Of a stretch of 64,000 nucleotides of DNA, positions 27,301-36,000 are shown one piece after another (within the stretch, counting starts at the first letter, position 1; every line of letters begins with the position of its first letter). The notes beneath the pieces were generated by a model. That model saw only the letters and a list, made by a program, of their open reading frames with translations, did no database searches and had not been told where the DNA came from. The stretch is from Acinetobacter genomosp. 15BJ (GTDB lineage: Bacteria > Pseudomonadota > Gammaproteobacteria > Pseudomonadales > Moraxellaceae). Where the stretch lies: positions 62,001 to 126,000 of the forward strand of contig NZ_KE007350.1 of the NCBI RefSeq assembly GCF_000400715.1, written 5' to 3'. The position numbers and the translations under genes were made by a program.

Positions 27301-27553
27301 TTGGCATTTGCTCGGACAAGACTTGGTACAATTGCTAGATAAAAAGAAACAGCCTTTATTACTGAAGCTGGCTAAATCGAGCACAACAGAGCATCCTACG
27401 ACTCAAGAAGATTATGTTCGTCTCCAGCTTTACTCAACAAAAGATACTAAAGCACTGGCCGCATTTAAATTCTGTTTACATTTAGCCTGTATTGGCAGAC
27501 CTCGATCTCTTGAACTTAAAGCCGAAGGTCTAAAAATAACTACATGCTGTTAA
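24338..27553 (+). CDS. Recombinase trio 1, third protein: very large tyrosine recombinase
   Basis: 1071 residues from ATG 24338; a TTG at 24329 is the alternative. The catalytic set is complete (counted from the TTG): Arg570 in RTGMRINEILGL, His681/Arg684 in HSFRHTAANH, His740 in LLGHIDPTET and Tyr750 in KSYIHL. Uncommonly, about 530 residues precede and 320 follow the catalytic domain, two to three times the usual integrase size. It starts inside the end of the second gene and shares its layout with the 987-residue protein of trio 2. It probably mobilises the trio and its cargo. Confidence 0.88.
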   Translation: MSSLNKRTKQTRTLYAEARRKQDRLDQEEQLRVDVEQELIQYFQEQDLEQKGHLESLYPAIYEFIKRKAPSLAWKKYAHEFFRSYIKQINLNRRETLPLPNLTFEMKRDQPVFTMDWIEKGQQVDEVLDKLWDYWILAKDSKTFSDDEIIGNIVISAMLYSGLNQKASLEALLQHLKDPAKIRKIENLNIIFLEPLSPSYGDLFIDEKTIRKSRNFIPDQITRLWLIHFNSRNIRTVNQNVEDYLQLIFNKINLPFNLKTYKLLRDYASFNWMQLPKVDIDPALSQCLIENTATCGLSEIEFERFLHPKFKYQQNTLTDSDVEKSPSIVGQSYSNDDIQQALYDVIKIHKDLLQLIRTTQTDQSIDALIIKYCIENTNKFNEYSKRVALWLISLYKPELEQIQSLAERLNFCTSQFQKSFQQNKRLKDGSIYTYYSRIAEPWLTHSLQYLDSEDDPNTIIINIYRQIITNTRLAAEAGEPNFKKSIGQTVSMLKRFQSFQQIVFEAEPLELESIAVQNRPRARIISPLTYQAFMNKLDTLFSGANSQENTYKILKIIYILAYRTGMRINEILGLRVRDIEGLSCLSVWIQPYGSKKKGNLHQLKTDSAERKVPVYCLLKTDEYQIFRNYVVEQRLLNQENLYLFRNWNENSKLNKHTVTTPFRMIMNELFKTHDYSFHSFRHTAANHLSVVLNCNYAPLVKNLTDYTEEEYQSIRAELLRHTHGQNHWFMIAHLLGHIDPTETFKSYIHLSYLIAGHKILQYHPDIDTQLAKKMMGYLPSFKFLNTVKDSAPFNFEKHAVHLSQQLLNDQTDWLKSNVEDILDEVSFNSQPHDFFKYFAGTKESKVSFAWFFKCLNLLEIHHDPDRVSQEMSLPVELVSYWYENAKQLGQLKSQKSNPRLFDLNNKNHLDKPLKPAMIDTVEERIARNYFFENIQNIFEKKPDEIKAVLETFLSRVTVSHTGIHYRWNKIDQLESFYSKVKDLFPHQFWHLLGQDLVQLLDKKKQPLLLKLAKSSTTEHPTTQEDYVRLQLYSTKDTKALAAFKFCLHLACIGRPRSLELKAEGLKITTCC

Positions 27554-27643
27554 ATAATTTAACCGTTGCTTCCTTATCTAAAGCCAAATTTAATATATGT
27601 TTAGTAAAAATTAAGTTAGCAGCGTCTGAAACAGGGATAGGTC

Positions 27644-28006
27644 ATGCATACAACATCAGAAAAAACTGCAAAACAGAAAATGATATTAGCTAAGGCAGTT
27701 TTAGCTGCTGCTGAACGACTTGGTCTTGCACAGGATCAACTAGCCTTAATACTCAGTATAGATTCGGTGAAAACTTTAACCTCTCTTGAATTAGATCCCA
27801 CTTCAAAACAAGGAGAAATAGCCCTCACTTTAATCCGTATTACCACATCACTAGAGACTCTGGCGGGTGGAGATACTACCTGGATGCAGCATTTCATGAA
27901 GTCATCAAATAAATTAACTAATGGTATTCCGGTAGAACAGATTCAAAATGCTCAGGGATTGTTTTCTGTTTTACAATTGCTAGAGGGTCTTCGAGCTAAA
28001 CTTTAA
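27644..28006 (+). CDS. Orphan MbcA/ParS/Xre-antitoxin-like protein
   Basis: 120 residues. An N-terminal helical DNA-binding part (AAAERLGLAQDQLALIL) is followed by a C-terminal region NGIPVEQIQNAQGLFSVLQLLEGLR, which resembles the DUF2384 (MbcA/ParS/Xre antitoxin) C-terminal domain. Such antitoxins normally pair with a RES-domain toxin, but none follows. It lies between the recombinase trio and the primase-helicase, so it may serve as a regulator of the element. GGGATAGG upstream of ATG is a good ribosome site. Confidence 0.65.
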   Translation: MHTTSEKTAKQKMILAKAVLAAAERLGLAQDQLALILSIDSVKTLTSLELDPTSKQGEIALTLIRITTSLETLAGGDTTWMQHFMKSSNKLTNGIPVEQIQNAQGLFSVLQLLEGLRAKL

Positions 28007-28129
28007 AGAAATTAATGCATATAAATAATTTTGTATAATATTTTGAAAATTAATTGATTTATTATATTGTAATTCTTTAATTTAAGATTTGATATTAGGA
28101 CAGTAATAGCTGTGTTTTAGGAAAAATCA

Positions 28130-30490
28130 GTGAATAATAAGTTAAAAGAAATTGCAGTTAGATTACAGCAAATTTTAGACCAAATCACATTATTACAAAA
28201 TGAATATCAAAGCCTTTATCAAGAAAAAGAAAAACTTATATCGCTTGAAGAAAAAAATAAGAATTATTTATCAGCAGAAGAAAGACTTTTATTATTTTCT
28301 CAAAGGTTTATTGGACGAACTGATACCTTTGCTTATCGTTGGGAAAATAGCAGTGGAAAATCTGGTTATTCTGTTGCTTGTGCAAATGAGTGGAAACATG
28401 GCATTTGTTACAAACCTCAAATTAAATGTTCAGACTGTAAAAGCCGTCAACTATTACCCATCACACAAGAAGTTCTTTATTCTCATTTAACTGGACAGAA
28501 AGTTATAGGCATTTACCCACTATTAGCAACAGATCAATGTAGGTTACTCGCAGTAGATTTTGATAAATCAGATTGGAAAAATTGTGTAACTGCATTTTCT
28601 GAAGCGTGCTTATCTTTAAATATACCATTTTTGGTTGAGCGCTCTCGTTCAGGTAATGGCGCACATGTTTGGATATTTTTCTCTGAACCAATTGCAGCTA
28701 AGCAAGCTCGCTTAATGGGTGCAGGTATTCTAGATAAGGCCATGGAACTTTATCCAGCTCTAGATTTTGAATCTTATGATCGTATGTTTCCAAATCAAGA
28801 TCACATGCCAGCAGGCGGATTTGGAAATTTAATAGCATTACCCTTACAAAAGCACGCAAGAGCGCTAGGAAATAGTACCTTTATTGACAGTAACTTTAAT
28901 GCCTTTACTGACCCATGGACTGTTTTACAACAAACTGAATTAATGAGTTCTTCTGAAGTTAATAATATTGTGAATGAACTAGGCTACAATTTCATCGAAC
29001 AGAATCAAACAGATGTTGACCATGAGGCTCCATGGGTAAAAAATATTCCTAAAAAAAATCAAAAGATCGCGGGATGTCCAGACGCTATTGAATTGGTATT
29101 CGCAAATATGATTCACATTCCAATTCAGACATTACCCTCTCAATTGATAGCTCAATTAAAAAGATTAGCCACTTTCTCCAACCCTCGTTTTTTTAAAGCA
29201 CAAGCAATGCGTTTTTCAACGACAGGAATTCCAAGACACATATGCTGTGCCCGCCTTGAAGGACAATATCTCAGTTTACCACGAGGATGCCTAACAGATA
29301 TAATTCACTTGCTTAATCAACAAGATACTAAAATAAAACTAAAAGATCAACGTACTAAAGGCAACATATTAGTCAATATAAATCTACTTACCGAATTATC
29401 CTCTGAACAGGAAATGGCATGTAAAAAAATCCTTGAACACGATGTTGGAGTTCTACATGCACCAACGGCTTTTGGAAAAACTGTTACTGCAATCTCTATC
29501 ATTGCCAAACGCCAAACAAATACACTCATTATTGTTCATAACAAAGAACTTGTTTCTCAATGGAAAGAACGATTACATTCATTTTTAGCCGATGTCGAAA
29601 TTGGTACAATACAAGGTGGAAAAGCCAAACCATCTAATCAAATTGACATTGCAACATATCAAAGTCTAATCAACCGTGTAAATAATTCAATCAAACCTAT
29701 CGCCTTTAATTACGGACAAATTATCGTAGATGAATGCCACCATTTATCCGCACCAAGCTATGAATTTCTTCTCAGTGAAGTCAGTCCCTACTACATTCTC
29801 GGGTTAACTGCTACACCAGAACGTCAAGATGGGCATCAACCCATTATTTTCATGCAAGCTGGTTCTATTGTATACAAAGCGAAATCCAACAATCACACCC
29901 AGCTTAAAAAATTATTAATAAAAGTAAATTATGAAGGTGAATTCCCAGAAATTTTCTTTGGTACCGAAAATAAACCACATATTTCAAAGCTGATGCAACA
30001 TCTTACTGAAGATACAGAACGTAATAATGCCATTATTAAAGATGTCTCTCATTGTATTCAAAATGGTCAGATCCCGTTAATTTTAACTGAACGTAGAAAA
30101 CATGCCGAAAATCTTAGAAATAAGTTGAATGATTTAGGGTATAAAACATCTATTTTACAGGGAGGTATGAGCCATACAAAAAACATAAAAGAAAAACAAA
30201 ATTTAGATGATGCTCATGTTGTGATTGCCACGGGAAAATACATTGGTGAAGGTTTTGATCTTCCTCGTTTAGATACCTTGTTCTTGGCATTCCCGATTTC
30301 ATGGAAAGGCACTTTGGCTCAATATGTTGGGCGTATTCATAGATCAAATGAAGGTAAATTTGAAGTTCAGGTATATGATTATGTTGATGTTAACCATCCG
30401 ATATTTGTCAAAATGTTTCAGAGAAGGAGTAAAAGTTATAAAGCTCTAGGCTATATTGTAGAACAATCACACAATAATATCGTTTTATAA
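28130..30490 (+). CDS. TOTE-type primase-helicase fusion (AEP primase + SF2 helicase)
   Basis: 786 residues from GTG 28130 (AGGA upstream). Residues 1-45 form a coiled coil. Cysteines 84, 93, 100 and 103 probably bind zinc. An archaeo-eukaryotic primase domain follows with LLAVDFDKSD (catalytic DFD at 143-145), RSRSGNGAHVWIFF (His179) and GGFGNLIALPLQ. The SF2 helicase starts near 425 with Walker A APTAFGKT (443-450), DECH (533-536), LTATPERQDG and a late GRIHR motif. This is the domain pair called TOTE conflict-system primase. It sits beside the recombinase trio and could be a defence enzyme or the element's replication protein. Confidence 0.9.
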   Translation: MNNKLKEIAVRLQQILDQITLLQNEYQSLYQEKEKLISLEEKNKNYLSAEERLLLFSQRFIGRTDTFAYRWENSSGKSGYSVACANEWKHGICYKPQIKCSDCKSRQLLPITQEVLYSHLTGQKVIGIYPLLATDQCRLLAVDFDKSDWKNCVTAFSEACLSLNIPFLVERSRSGNGAHVWIFFSEPIAAKQARLMGAGILDKAMELYPALDFESYDRMFPNQDHMPAGGFGNLIALPLQKHARALGNSTFIDSNFNAFTDPWTVLQQTELMSSSEVNNIVNELGYNFIEQNQTDVDHEAPWVKNIPKKNQKIAGCPDAIELVFANMIHIPIQTLPSQLIAQLKRLATFSNPRFFKAQAMRFSTTGIPRHICCARLEGQYLSLPRGCLTDIIHLLNQQDTKIKLKDQRTKGNILVNINLLTELSSEQEMACKKILEHDVGVLHAPTAFGKTVTAISIIAKRQTNTLIIVHNKELVSQWKERLHSFLADVEIGTIQGGKAKPSNQIDIATYQSLINRVNNSIKPIAFNYGQIIVDECHHLSAPSYEFLLSEVSPYYILGLTATPERQDGHQPIIFMQAGSIVYKAKSNNHTQLKKLLIKVNYEGEFPEIFFGTENKPHISKLMQHLTEDTERNNAIIKDVSHCIQNGQIPLILTERRKHAENLRNKLNDLGYKTSILQGGMSHTKNIKEKQNLDDAHVVIATGKYIGEGFDLPRLDTLFLAFPISWKGTLAQYVGRIHRSNEGKFEVQVYDYVDVNHPIFVKMFQRRSKSYKALGYIVEQSHNNIVL

Positions 30491-30725
30491 TTTTAGATCT
30501 ATTGACACTACCCCAATTTTCAATCCATAAGATAATTAAACGTAAAGCCGCTTTTAAAATTCTAAATGTGTGGGTCTCCTTGGCATCAAAATAACTGGCC
30601 ATCACAAAGGATGCGGGTCCGAATGCAAATTTTAACTGTATTTTCAGAGTCATTTCAGATCACTACGTAGCTAAGGCTGTTTTGCAGATCGAAATGATAA
30701 AATCATAAATTGCTTTTCAAGAAAA

Positions 30726-30745
30726 AAGAAACTAATATGTTTCTT
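30726..30745. promoter_or_regulatory. Candidate HipB operator 1
   Basis: AAGAAAC-taatat-GTTTCTT is a perfect 7-bp dyad about 30 bp upstream of the hipB-like start. A wider flanking repeat (TTGCTTTT at 30710-30717, AAAAGCAA at 30755-30762) encloses it. HipB-type proteins autorepress through such dyads. Confidence 0.55.
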
Positions 30746-30776
30746 ATAACACTAAAAAGCAATAAATGTGTCTACA

Positions 30777-31085
30777 ATGAATGAGTCTTTACTTCAGCAA
30801 ATCAAAAAAAGACGAACCCAATTGGGCTTAAAGCAAGTTGATATGCAATCCCGTACAGGCATTTCAAGACAGCAATACCAAAAGCTGGAAAGTCAGGGCA
30901 ACCCTCGATTAGAGACCTTAGAAATTATCGCGGCAGGATTAAATGCTCAACTGATGCTCATCCCTGATGATAAGGTTCATTTGATTAGACAATTATTGAA
31001 TGATGAAATTAAAGTCACTATTGAAGATCAGGATGACTTAATGACTAACCCATGGAAGGGTCTTCTCGGAGGAGAGGAACCATGA
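30777..31085 (+). CDS. HipB-like antitoxin/Xre regulator, pair 1
   Basis: About 102 residues from ATG 30777; an upstream GTG at 30768 would add three. Cro/CI helix-turn-helix over residues 5-60 (IKKRRTQLGLKQVDMQSRTGISRQQYQKLES). The C-terminal end continues to LLGGEEP, and its stop overlaps the HipA start (ATGA). HipB neutralises HipA and represses the operon by binding dyads such as the one upstream. Confidence 0.85.
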   Translation: MNESLLQQIKKRRTQLGLKQVDMQSRTGISRQQYQKLESQGNPRLETLEIIAAGLNAQLMLIPDDKVHLIRQLLNDEIKVTIEDQDDLMTNPWKGLLGGEEP

Positions 31086-32371
31086 ATACTGTTGCCGTCC
31101 TGAAATTAACATTACATCACGCTGTCGTTGGATACTTGGCAGGATTTCAGAGCGGAAAAAATATTCTGGTTTTTACGGATTCTTTCCGATTTGATCAGCA
31201 ACGCCAGACCTTGAGCTTGCTGACTTCCCCCTTGTATCCTCAAGCAGATAAGATTTTAGAAAAGACTTATGTTACACATCAGCGCTTACACCCCTTGCTA
31301 TCAAACTTGCTACCAGAAGGCGCATTACGCGAACTCATTGCACAAAGCCTTAAAGTACATATAGACAATGAATTTCAGTTATTGGCAGCTTTAGGTCATG
31401 ACTTACCTGGAGCACTCATTGCGACCCCATTAGATCCAGAAGAAATTCCAGATGAAATAAAATTCAAACTGCAGATCTCGAATCCAGATCAGATTTTAAA
31501 GCAAGAGATTCGAACAGATAATAAGTTTTCCTTGGCCGGCGTCCAAATGAAGTTTTCCATGAAAGCCAAAGATGGGCGTTTTACACTAGCACAGGCAACG
31601 GAAACGACTCTACTCGGGGACTGGATTATCAAAACTCCTTCTTCCAGACATGCTTTTGTTCCGCTAAATGAATATTCTATGATGACCCTTGCCAAAACGG
31701 TCGGAATAGATGTCCCTGAGATTCGCTTGGTGGATATGGCCCTTTTACAAGACCTTCCACCATTAAATTTACCCCAAGAGCAATATGCTTTCGCAATCAA
31801 AAGATTTGATAGACAGAGTACTGCTGATACTACAGAGCTTATTCACATCGAAGATTTTGCTCAGATCTTCGGCGCATATCCACATCAGAAATACAGCACC
31901 ACAAATTATGAGCAGATAGGAAAGATCATTTATCAATATTCAGATAACAAAATTCTTGATATTCAGCAATTTGCCAGCCGCTTACTCGTCAATATTTTAC
32001 TCGCCAATGGAGATGCGCACTTAAAAAACTGGAGTATGATTTATCATGATAAAAGTGCACCCAGATTATCTCCCGCATACGATATATTAATGACCAGTGT
32101 ATATATTGAAAATGAGCGTCATTTCGCATTAAATCTTGCCAAAAATAAAGATTGGTATTTAGCTGAGATGAAACACTTTGAACAATGGGCTGAAAAAGTC
32201 GGTGTTCCATGGCGTGTTATTGAAAAACAGCTTCACGTGATCATGGACAAAGCACGGTCAGTATGGCCAGTGCTATTACTAGACTTACCTATGATTTCTG
32301 TTCATAAAGAAAAATTAAGAGAACATTGGAAAAAATTGCATCCAGACTTTCAGATACTTACAGATGATTAG
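31082..32371 (+). CDS. HipA-family serine/threonine kinase toxin, pair 1
   Basis: 429 residues from ATG 31082, chosen because GGAGGAGAGGAA lies just upstream and the start overlaps the hipB stop as ATGA. The N-terminal HipA domain (1-110) precedes the kinase core: glycine loop FSLAGVQMKFSM, AFAIKRFDR (ATP-binding Lys), NGDAHLKNWS (catalytic Asp) and SPAYDIL (metal-binding Asp). HipA toxins phosphorylate targets such as glutamyl-tRNA synthetase to slow growth; the target here is unknown. All kinase motifs look intact. Confidence 0.92.
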   Translation: MNTVAVLKLTLHHAVVGYLAGFQSGKNILVFTDSFRFDQQRQTLSLLTSPLYPQADKILEKTYVTHQRLHPLLSNLLPEGALRELIAQSLKVHIDNEFQLLAALGHDLPGALIATPLDPEEIPDEIKFKLQISNPDQILKQEIRTDNKFSLAGVQMKFSMKAKDGRFTLAQATETTLLGDWIIKTPSSRHAFVPLNEYSMMTLAKTVGIDVPEIRLVDMALLQDLPPLNLPQEQYAFAIKRFDRQSTADTTELIHIEDFAQIFGAYPHQKYSTTNYEQIGKIIYQYSDNKILDIQQFASRLLVNILLANGDAHLKNWSMIYHDKSAPRLSPAYDILMTSVYIENERHFALNLAKNKDWYLAEMKHFEQWAEKVGVPWRVIEKQLHVIMDKARSVWPVLLLDLPMISVHKEKLREHWKKLHPDFQILTDD

Positions 32372-32388
32372 GGTAATCTGAAACCAAA

Positions 32389-35300
32389 CTAAAATTTCTC
32401 AAACAAGTTCATCACGTCATTTTCCGTCAGTTTCGCTTCGCCCTCATGATCGGTACTTAGAATAGACTGTGCCAGTTCTGCTTTATTTTGCTGTAAGGCA
32501 AGAATTTTTTCTTCTATGCTTTTATTGGTAATCAGCTTATACACAAATACTGGCTTGTCCTGTCCAATCCGCCATGCACGATCTGAAGCTTGATCTTCAG
32601 CAGCAGGGTTCCACCATGGATCATAGTGAATGACTGTATCTGCGGCGGTTAAATTCAGACCGACCCCTCCTGCTTTCAGACTGATTAAAAATACCGGCAC
32701 TTGTCCAGACTGAAATGCTGTAATGACTTCATCCCGTTTCTTGGTCTTTCCAGTCAGTTTCACATAGCCAATTTCTGCGTGATGGAGCTGCTGCTCAATC
32801 AGTTCCAACATTGAGGTAAACTGAGAGAAGATCAGAATTTTTCGCCCCTCCTCCACCATTGGAACGACCATATCCATCAACTGTTCAAGTTTGGCAGAGT
32901 GTGCCTGCCCGGTTTTCACTGAATCCAGCTTTAGTAAGCTAGGATGGCAGCACACCTGACGTAGCTTCAGTAAGGCATCTAAAATTTGAATTTGACTACG
33001 TTTAAAGCCTTTTTCTGCCACAATTTTCTGAATATTTTCCTGCATCGTGGCACGAACAGCCTCATATAACTTGGATTGCTGGTCATTCATATCAATATTG
33101 ACTTCAATCGTGGTTTTTTCTGGCAACTCTTTGGCTACGTCAGTTTTCAAGCGACGTAAAATGAAGGGCTTAATCCGGTTGACCAACTTTTGTCTTAACT
33201 GCTCATCACCGCGCTTTTCAATCGGATGACGGTACTTTTTATTAAAAATTTCTTGTGAATATAAAAATCCTGGCATCAGGAAATAAAATAGTGCCCACAG
33301 CTCACCCAAATGATTTTCCATCGGGGTACCTGTTAGACACAAACGATGTCGCGCTGTTAATTGCCGTACTACCTGTGCAGCTTTGGCACGCGGATTTTTG
33401 ATATTCTGCGCCTCATCCAAAATGAGTTGATGATATTCATATTGCTTTAGTTGTTCTTCATCTCTCGCTAGAAGCGGATAGGTGGTTAACACAATATCAT
33501 AGTGCGGAATCTGCTCAAAATTCTGATGGCGGTCGGGCCCCTGTAGCAGCAATACCTTGAGCTCAGGGGTAAATTTCTCCGCTTCTTTGAACCAGTTATG
33601 CATCAGCGATGTGGGTGCAACAATTAAGGCGGGACTGTCCTGCAAATATCCAGCCTGCTTTTCCATGAGTAAATGGGCTAAAGTTTGTGCTGTTTTCCCC
33701 AAGCCCATATCATCTGCCAGAATCCCGCCATGCTGGGTTTCCCTTAAAAACTGTAACCAGCCTAAGCCCTGCTGCTGGTATGGACGCAACTCCCCCTGAA
33801 AACCTTGTGGTGTCGGCAGTTGTTGCTGATAGCCTTGTTTGAATTTCTGTACAAATTGCTGCAGGCGATCACTGACCTGCCATGTCATCCCAAGATTATG
33901 CTGCAATTCTAATAATTGACTCGCATCATAGCGATCAATACTGCGCTCTTCTTGCTGTAAAATGCTCTGCAGATGTAACAATACCGGCTTAATATCCCTA
34001 GCGGATAGAGCCAAATCAGGTTGATCAACTGCAGTTTTCACGGTGAAAATTTGACTGTCATGCAGATGAATAAACGTCCGCGGATCAAGTAAATCAGGAT
34101 TTACTCGCACCAAAGCTACGAGCGCATCAAGCAAATTATAAGAATTACCTGCACTGTCTTGAACCGTCGCCCCGATATTGAACCAGTCCTGCTGACCTTC
34201 AGATTCAGTGATAGAAATATTTAAATTTTCGACATATTGCAGGTTAAAGGGGCTGTTTTCCAGATGCTCTATCTGCCAGCCCATCAACTCAATTTGATTG
34301 ATGGGCATCAGCTGTTTGATCCAGTCTCCATAGAAAGCAAAAACCATAGAATCAAGACGTTGTTTATCCAGTTTTAATTGCTGGTCATAACTAAGATCTT
34401 TCACCCACTTCAGTGATTCGACCAACAGCTGTAAACGCTGGATTGACTGTTGTTCCTGAACGAAGTCCCGAAGCTGTCGCACCATTTTTCCATGCTGCTC
34501 ACCAATAAAACTGTCACCTGATGTACCTGCTTTTATTCGCCCACCAGCATAGGAGAATTCAATTTCAGCACAAACAGACTCCTCTAATTTCCAATCAAAT
34601 GTATCTAAAACACCGAAGCGTAAAATTGGCTGGGGACTACCCTCAAGGACATCAATATGCTGAATAGACTCGGGCCGAGGCAGATTTTTCACGTCTGAAT
34701 ATTGATGAGTCAGTTGCTCAAACTCTGGCAAGAGCATAGATGGAAGATCAGGCATCTGTAAAAAATGGTACAGAAGATTTGCCGTATATTCACCATATAA
34801 CTGGCCCACCGTGTTCTGTTGAATATCCACATAACACGGTGGCTGGCTCGCGAGAATCTGAATATGAGGATTTGATTTTAAATCGAGTCGAATATCACCA
34901 TTGACCAATTCAATATTTAAATGCTCAGTCTGTTGTTTAGCCCCTTGTTCCCATCTAAATTCGATGTTGTAGCCTTGTTCTGACCATTGAAGTGCAGCAT
35001 GGCTCTTTTTTTTCCAATAAACATCGCCACTTTGAATAAAAGATTTGAAATGCTCCAATAAAATGCTGGAGATATCGAGATTGCTTTGATAAAAGCGTTC
35101 GTCACTGTTTATTTTGGCATAATAATAAATCTGGTTAAATAATTGTCGTTTTTGTTCAGGTAAAGTCAGATGCTTTCTGGTGATATTTTCATATTGGGTA
35201 TAATAACTTTCCCCCGCAATTGAGCCGTTTTTATTGCGTCTGGCCTTCTGAACATCAACTGTCAATTTCTTTAAGCTGACCGACTGATCTAGCAGGTAAA

Positions 35301-35736
35301 TTAAATAATTGTTTGTTTTGACAGATTGCTCTGGTTCAGTCTGTTGTAAATACCGTTTAAAATCATTCAACCAGCGCTGTGCCTGATCATCCCCACGTTG
35401 GCGTTTTGCGATTCCCTGCGGGGATTGAGAGTCAGCATAACGCTGTTGAAATTCCTGACGATATTCTTGAAAGAATAACCGCGCTAAAGCAGCAGCATGT
35501 TTACAGTTATATCCAACCGGACAAGTGCAGTCGTCATCGATTAAACGGTCTTTTTGGGGATTATAGGTAATCGCGGTATCGTAATAATCTGTCCCTTCAA
35601 TTTGAGCATACATCGTGACATCATCATTTTCCTCAAAAAACTCAATTGTTTCCCTATCAATGTGCTTAGCATAGCTCAGACTACGATGAAGAGTTGCAGT
35701 ACTAAAGCGAGATAGAAAATTGATCAATGACGACAT
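32389..35736 (-). CDS. SWIM-zinc-finger SNF2-family helicase
   Basis: 1115 residues. The SWIM zinc finger is DCTCPVGYNCKH (69-80). A long linker leads to a Swi2/Snf2 ATPase: ADDMGLGKTAQT (Walker A), LDEAQNIKNP (DEAQ box), CLTGTPMENH, then helicase C with LIFSQFTSMLE, LKAGGVGLNLTAAD and DRAWRIGQ. Such enzymes remodel protein-DNA or RNA polymerase complexes, and several bacterial relatives occur in defence islands. It converges on the HipA gene with 17 bp between their stops. The full motif set indicates an active ATPase; its role in the island is unknown. Confidence 0.93.
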   Translation of the reverse strand: MSSLINFLSRFSTATLHRSLSYAKHIDRETIEFFEENDDVTMYAQIEGTDYYDTAITYNPQKDRLIDDDCTCPVGYNCKHAAALARLFFQEYRQEFQQRYADSQSPQGIAKRQRGDDQAQRWLNDFKRYLQQTEPEQSVKTNNYLIYLLDQSVSLKKLTVDVQKARRNKNGSIAGESYYTQYENITRKHLTLPEQKRQLFNQIYYYAKINSDERFYQSNLDISSILLEHFKSFIQSGDVYWKKKSHAALQWSEQGYNIEFRWEQGAKQQTEHLNIELVNGDIRLDLKSNPHIQILASQPPCYVDIQQNTVGQLYGEYTANLLYHFLQMPDLPSMLLPEFEQLTHQYSDVKNLPRPESIQHIDVLEGSPQPILRFGVLDTFDWKLEESVCAEIEFSYAGGRIKAGTSGDSFIGEQHGKMVRQLRDFVQEQQSIQRLQLLVESLKWVKDLSYDQQLKLDKQRLDSMVFAFYGDWIKQLMPINQIELMGWQIEHLENSPFNLQYVENLNISITESEGQQDWFNIGATVQDSAGNSYNLLDALVALVRVNPDLLDPRTFIHLHDSQIFTVKTAVDQPDLALSARDIKPVLLHLQSILQQEERSIDRYDASQLLELQHNLGMTWQVSDRLQQFVQKFKQGYQQQLPTPQGFQGELRPYQQQGLGWLQFLRETQHGGILADDMGLGKTAQTLAHLLMEKQAGYLQDSPALIVAPTSLMHNWFKEAEKFTPELKVLLLQGPDRHQNFEQIPHYDIVLTTYPLLARDEEQLKQYEYHQLILDEAQNIKNPRAKAAQVVRQLTARHRLCLTGTPMENHLGELWALFYFLMPGFLYSQEIFNKKYRHPIEKRGDEQLRQKLVNRIKPFILRRLKTDVAKELPEKTTIEVNIDMNDQQSKLYEAVRATMQENIQKIVAEKGFKRSQIQILDALLKLRQVCCHPSLLKLDSVKTGQAHSAKLEQLMDMVVPMVEEGRKILIFSQFTSMLELIEQQLHHAEIGYVKLTGKTKKRDEVITAFQSGQVPVFLISLKAGGVGLNLTAADTVIHYDPWWNPAAEDQASDRAWRIGQDKPVFVYKLITNKSIEEKILALQQNKAELAQSILSTDHEGEAKLTENDVMNLFEKF

Positions 35737-35850
35737 GATTACCAGACACTAAAAATGTTTATACAATTATAACGGACAAAGCTGTCATTTCAGAACAGTA
35801 GCCGAACTGCTCAACCTGAGCACAGATTCGACTCACTCAATAGGAATATT

Positions 35851-35997
35851 GTGAATAAAGACAATCAAATTCGAGAAGTTAAACAGTTCATTGAGATCGA
35901 AAATATCCTGATAGAAAGTGATCATTTCTTCACAACAGTTAATTTTAAACCAAATGGGGTCAAAAGTTTTAGCATTGTTTCTATGTGTGATTCATAG
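35851..35997 (+). CDS. Short ORF cut by the IS481-type element
   Basis: A GTG-started 48-codon frame (MNKDNQIREVKQFIEIEN...) with AGGA five bases upstream runs into the IS481-type element flank and stops at TAG. It may be the N-terminus of a gene interrupted by that insertion. No domain is recognised, and a chance frame is possible. Confidence 0.3.
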   Translation: MNKDNQIREVKQFIEIENILIESDHFFTTVNFKPNGVKSFSIVSMCDS

Positions 35998-36000
35998 AGA

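Noticed and set aside
30408..30653. Minus-strand 81-codon frame overlapping the primase-helicase end
   Set aside because: Overlaps a strong gene, has no recognised domain and a weak start. It could be a relic, but not enough supports it.
32389..35736. SNF2 helicase as part of a DISARM system
   Set aside because: No adjacent DISARM methylase, DUF1998 or phospholipase-D gene; neighbours are HipA and an IS481 remnant.
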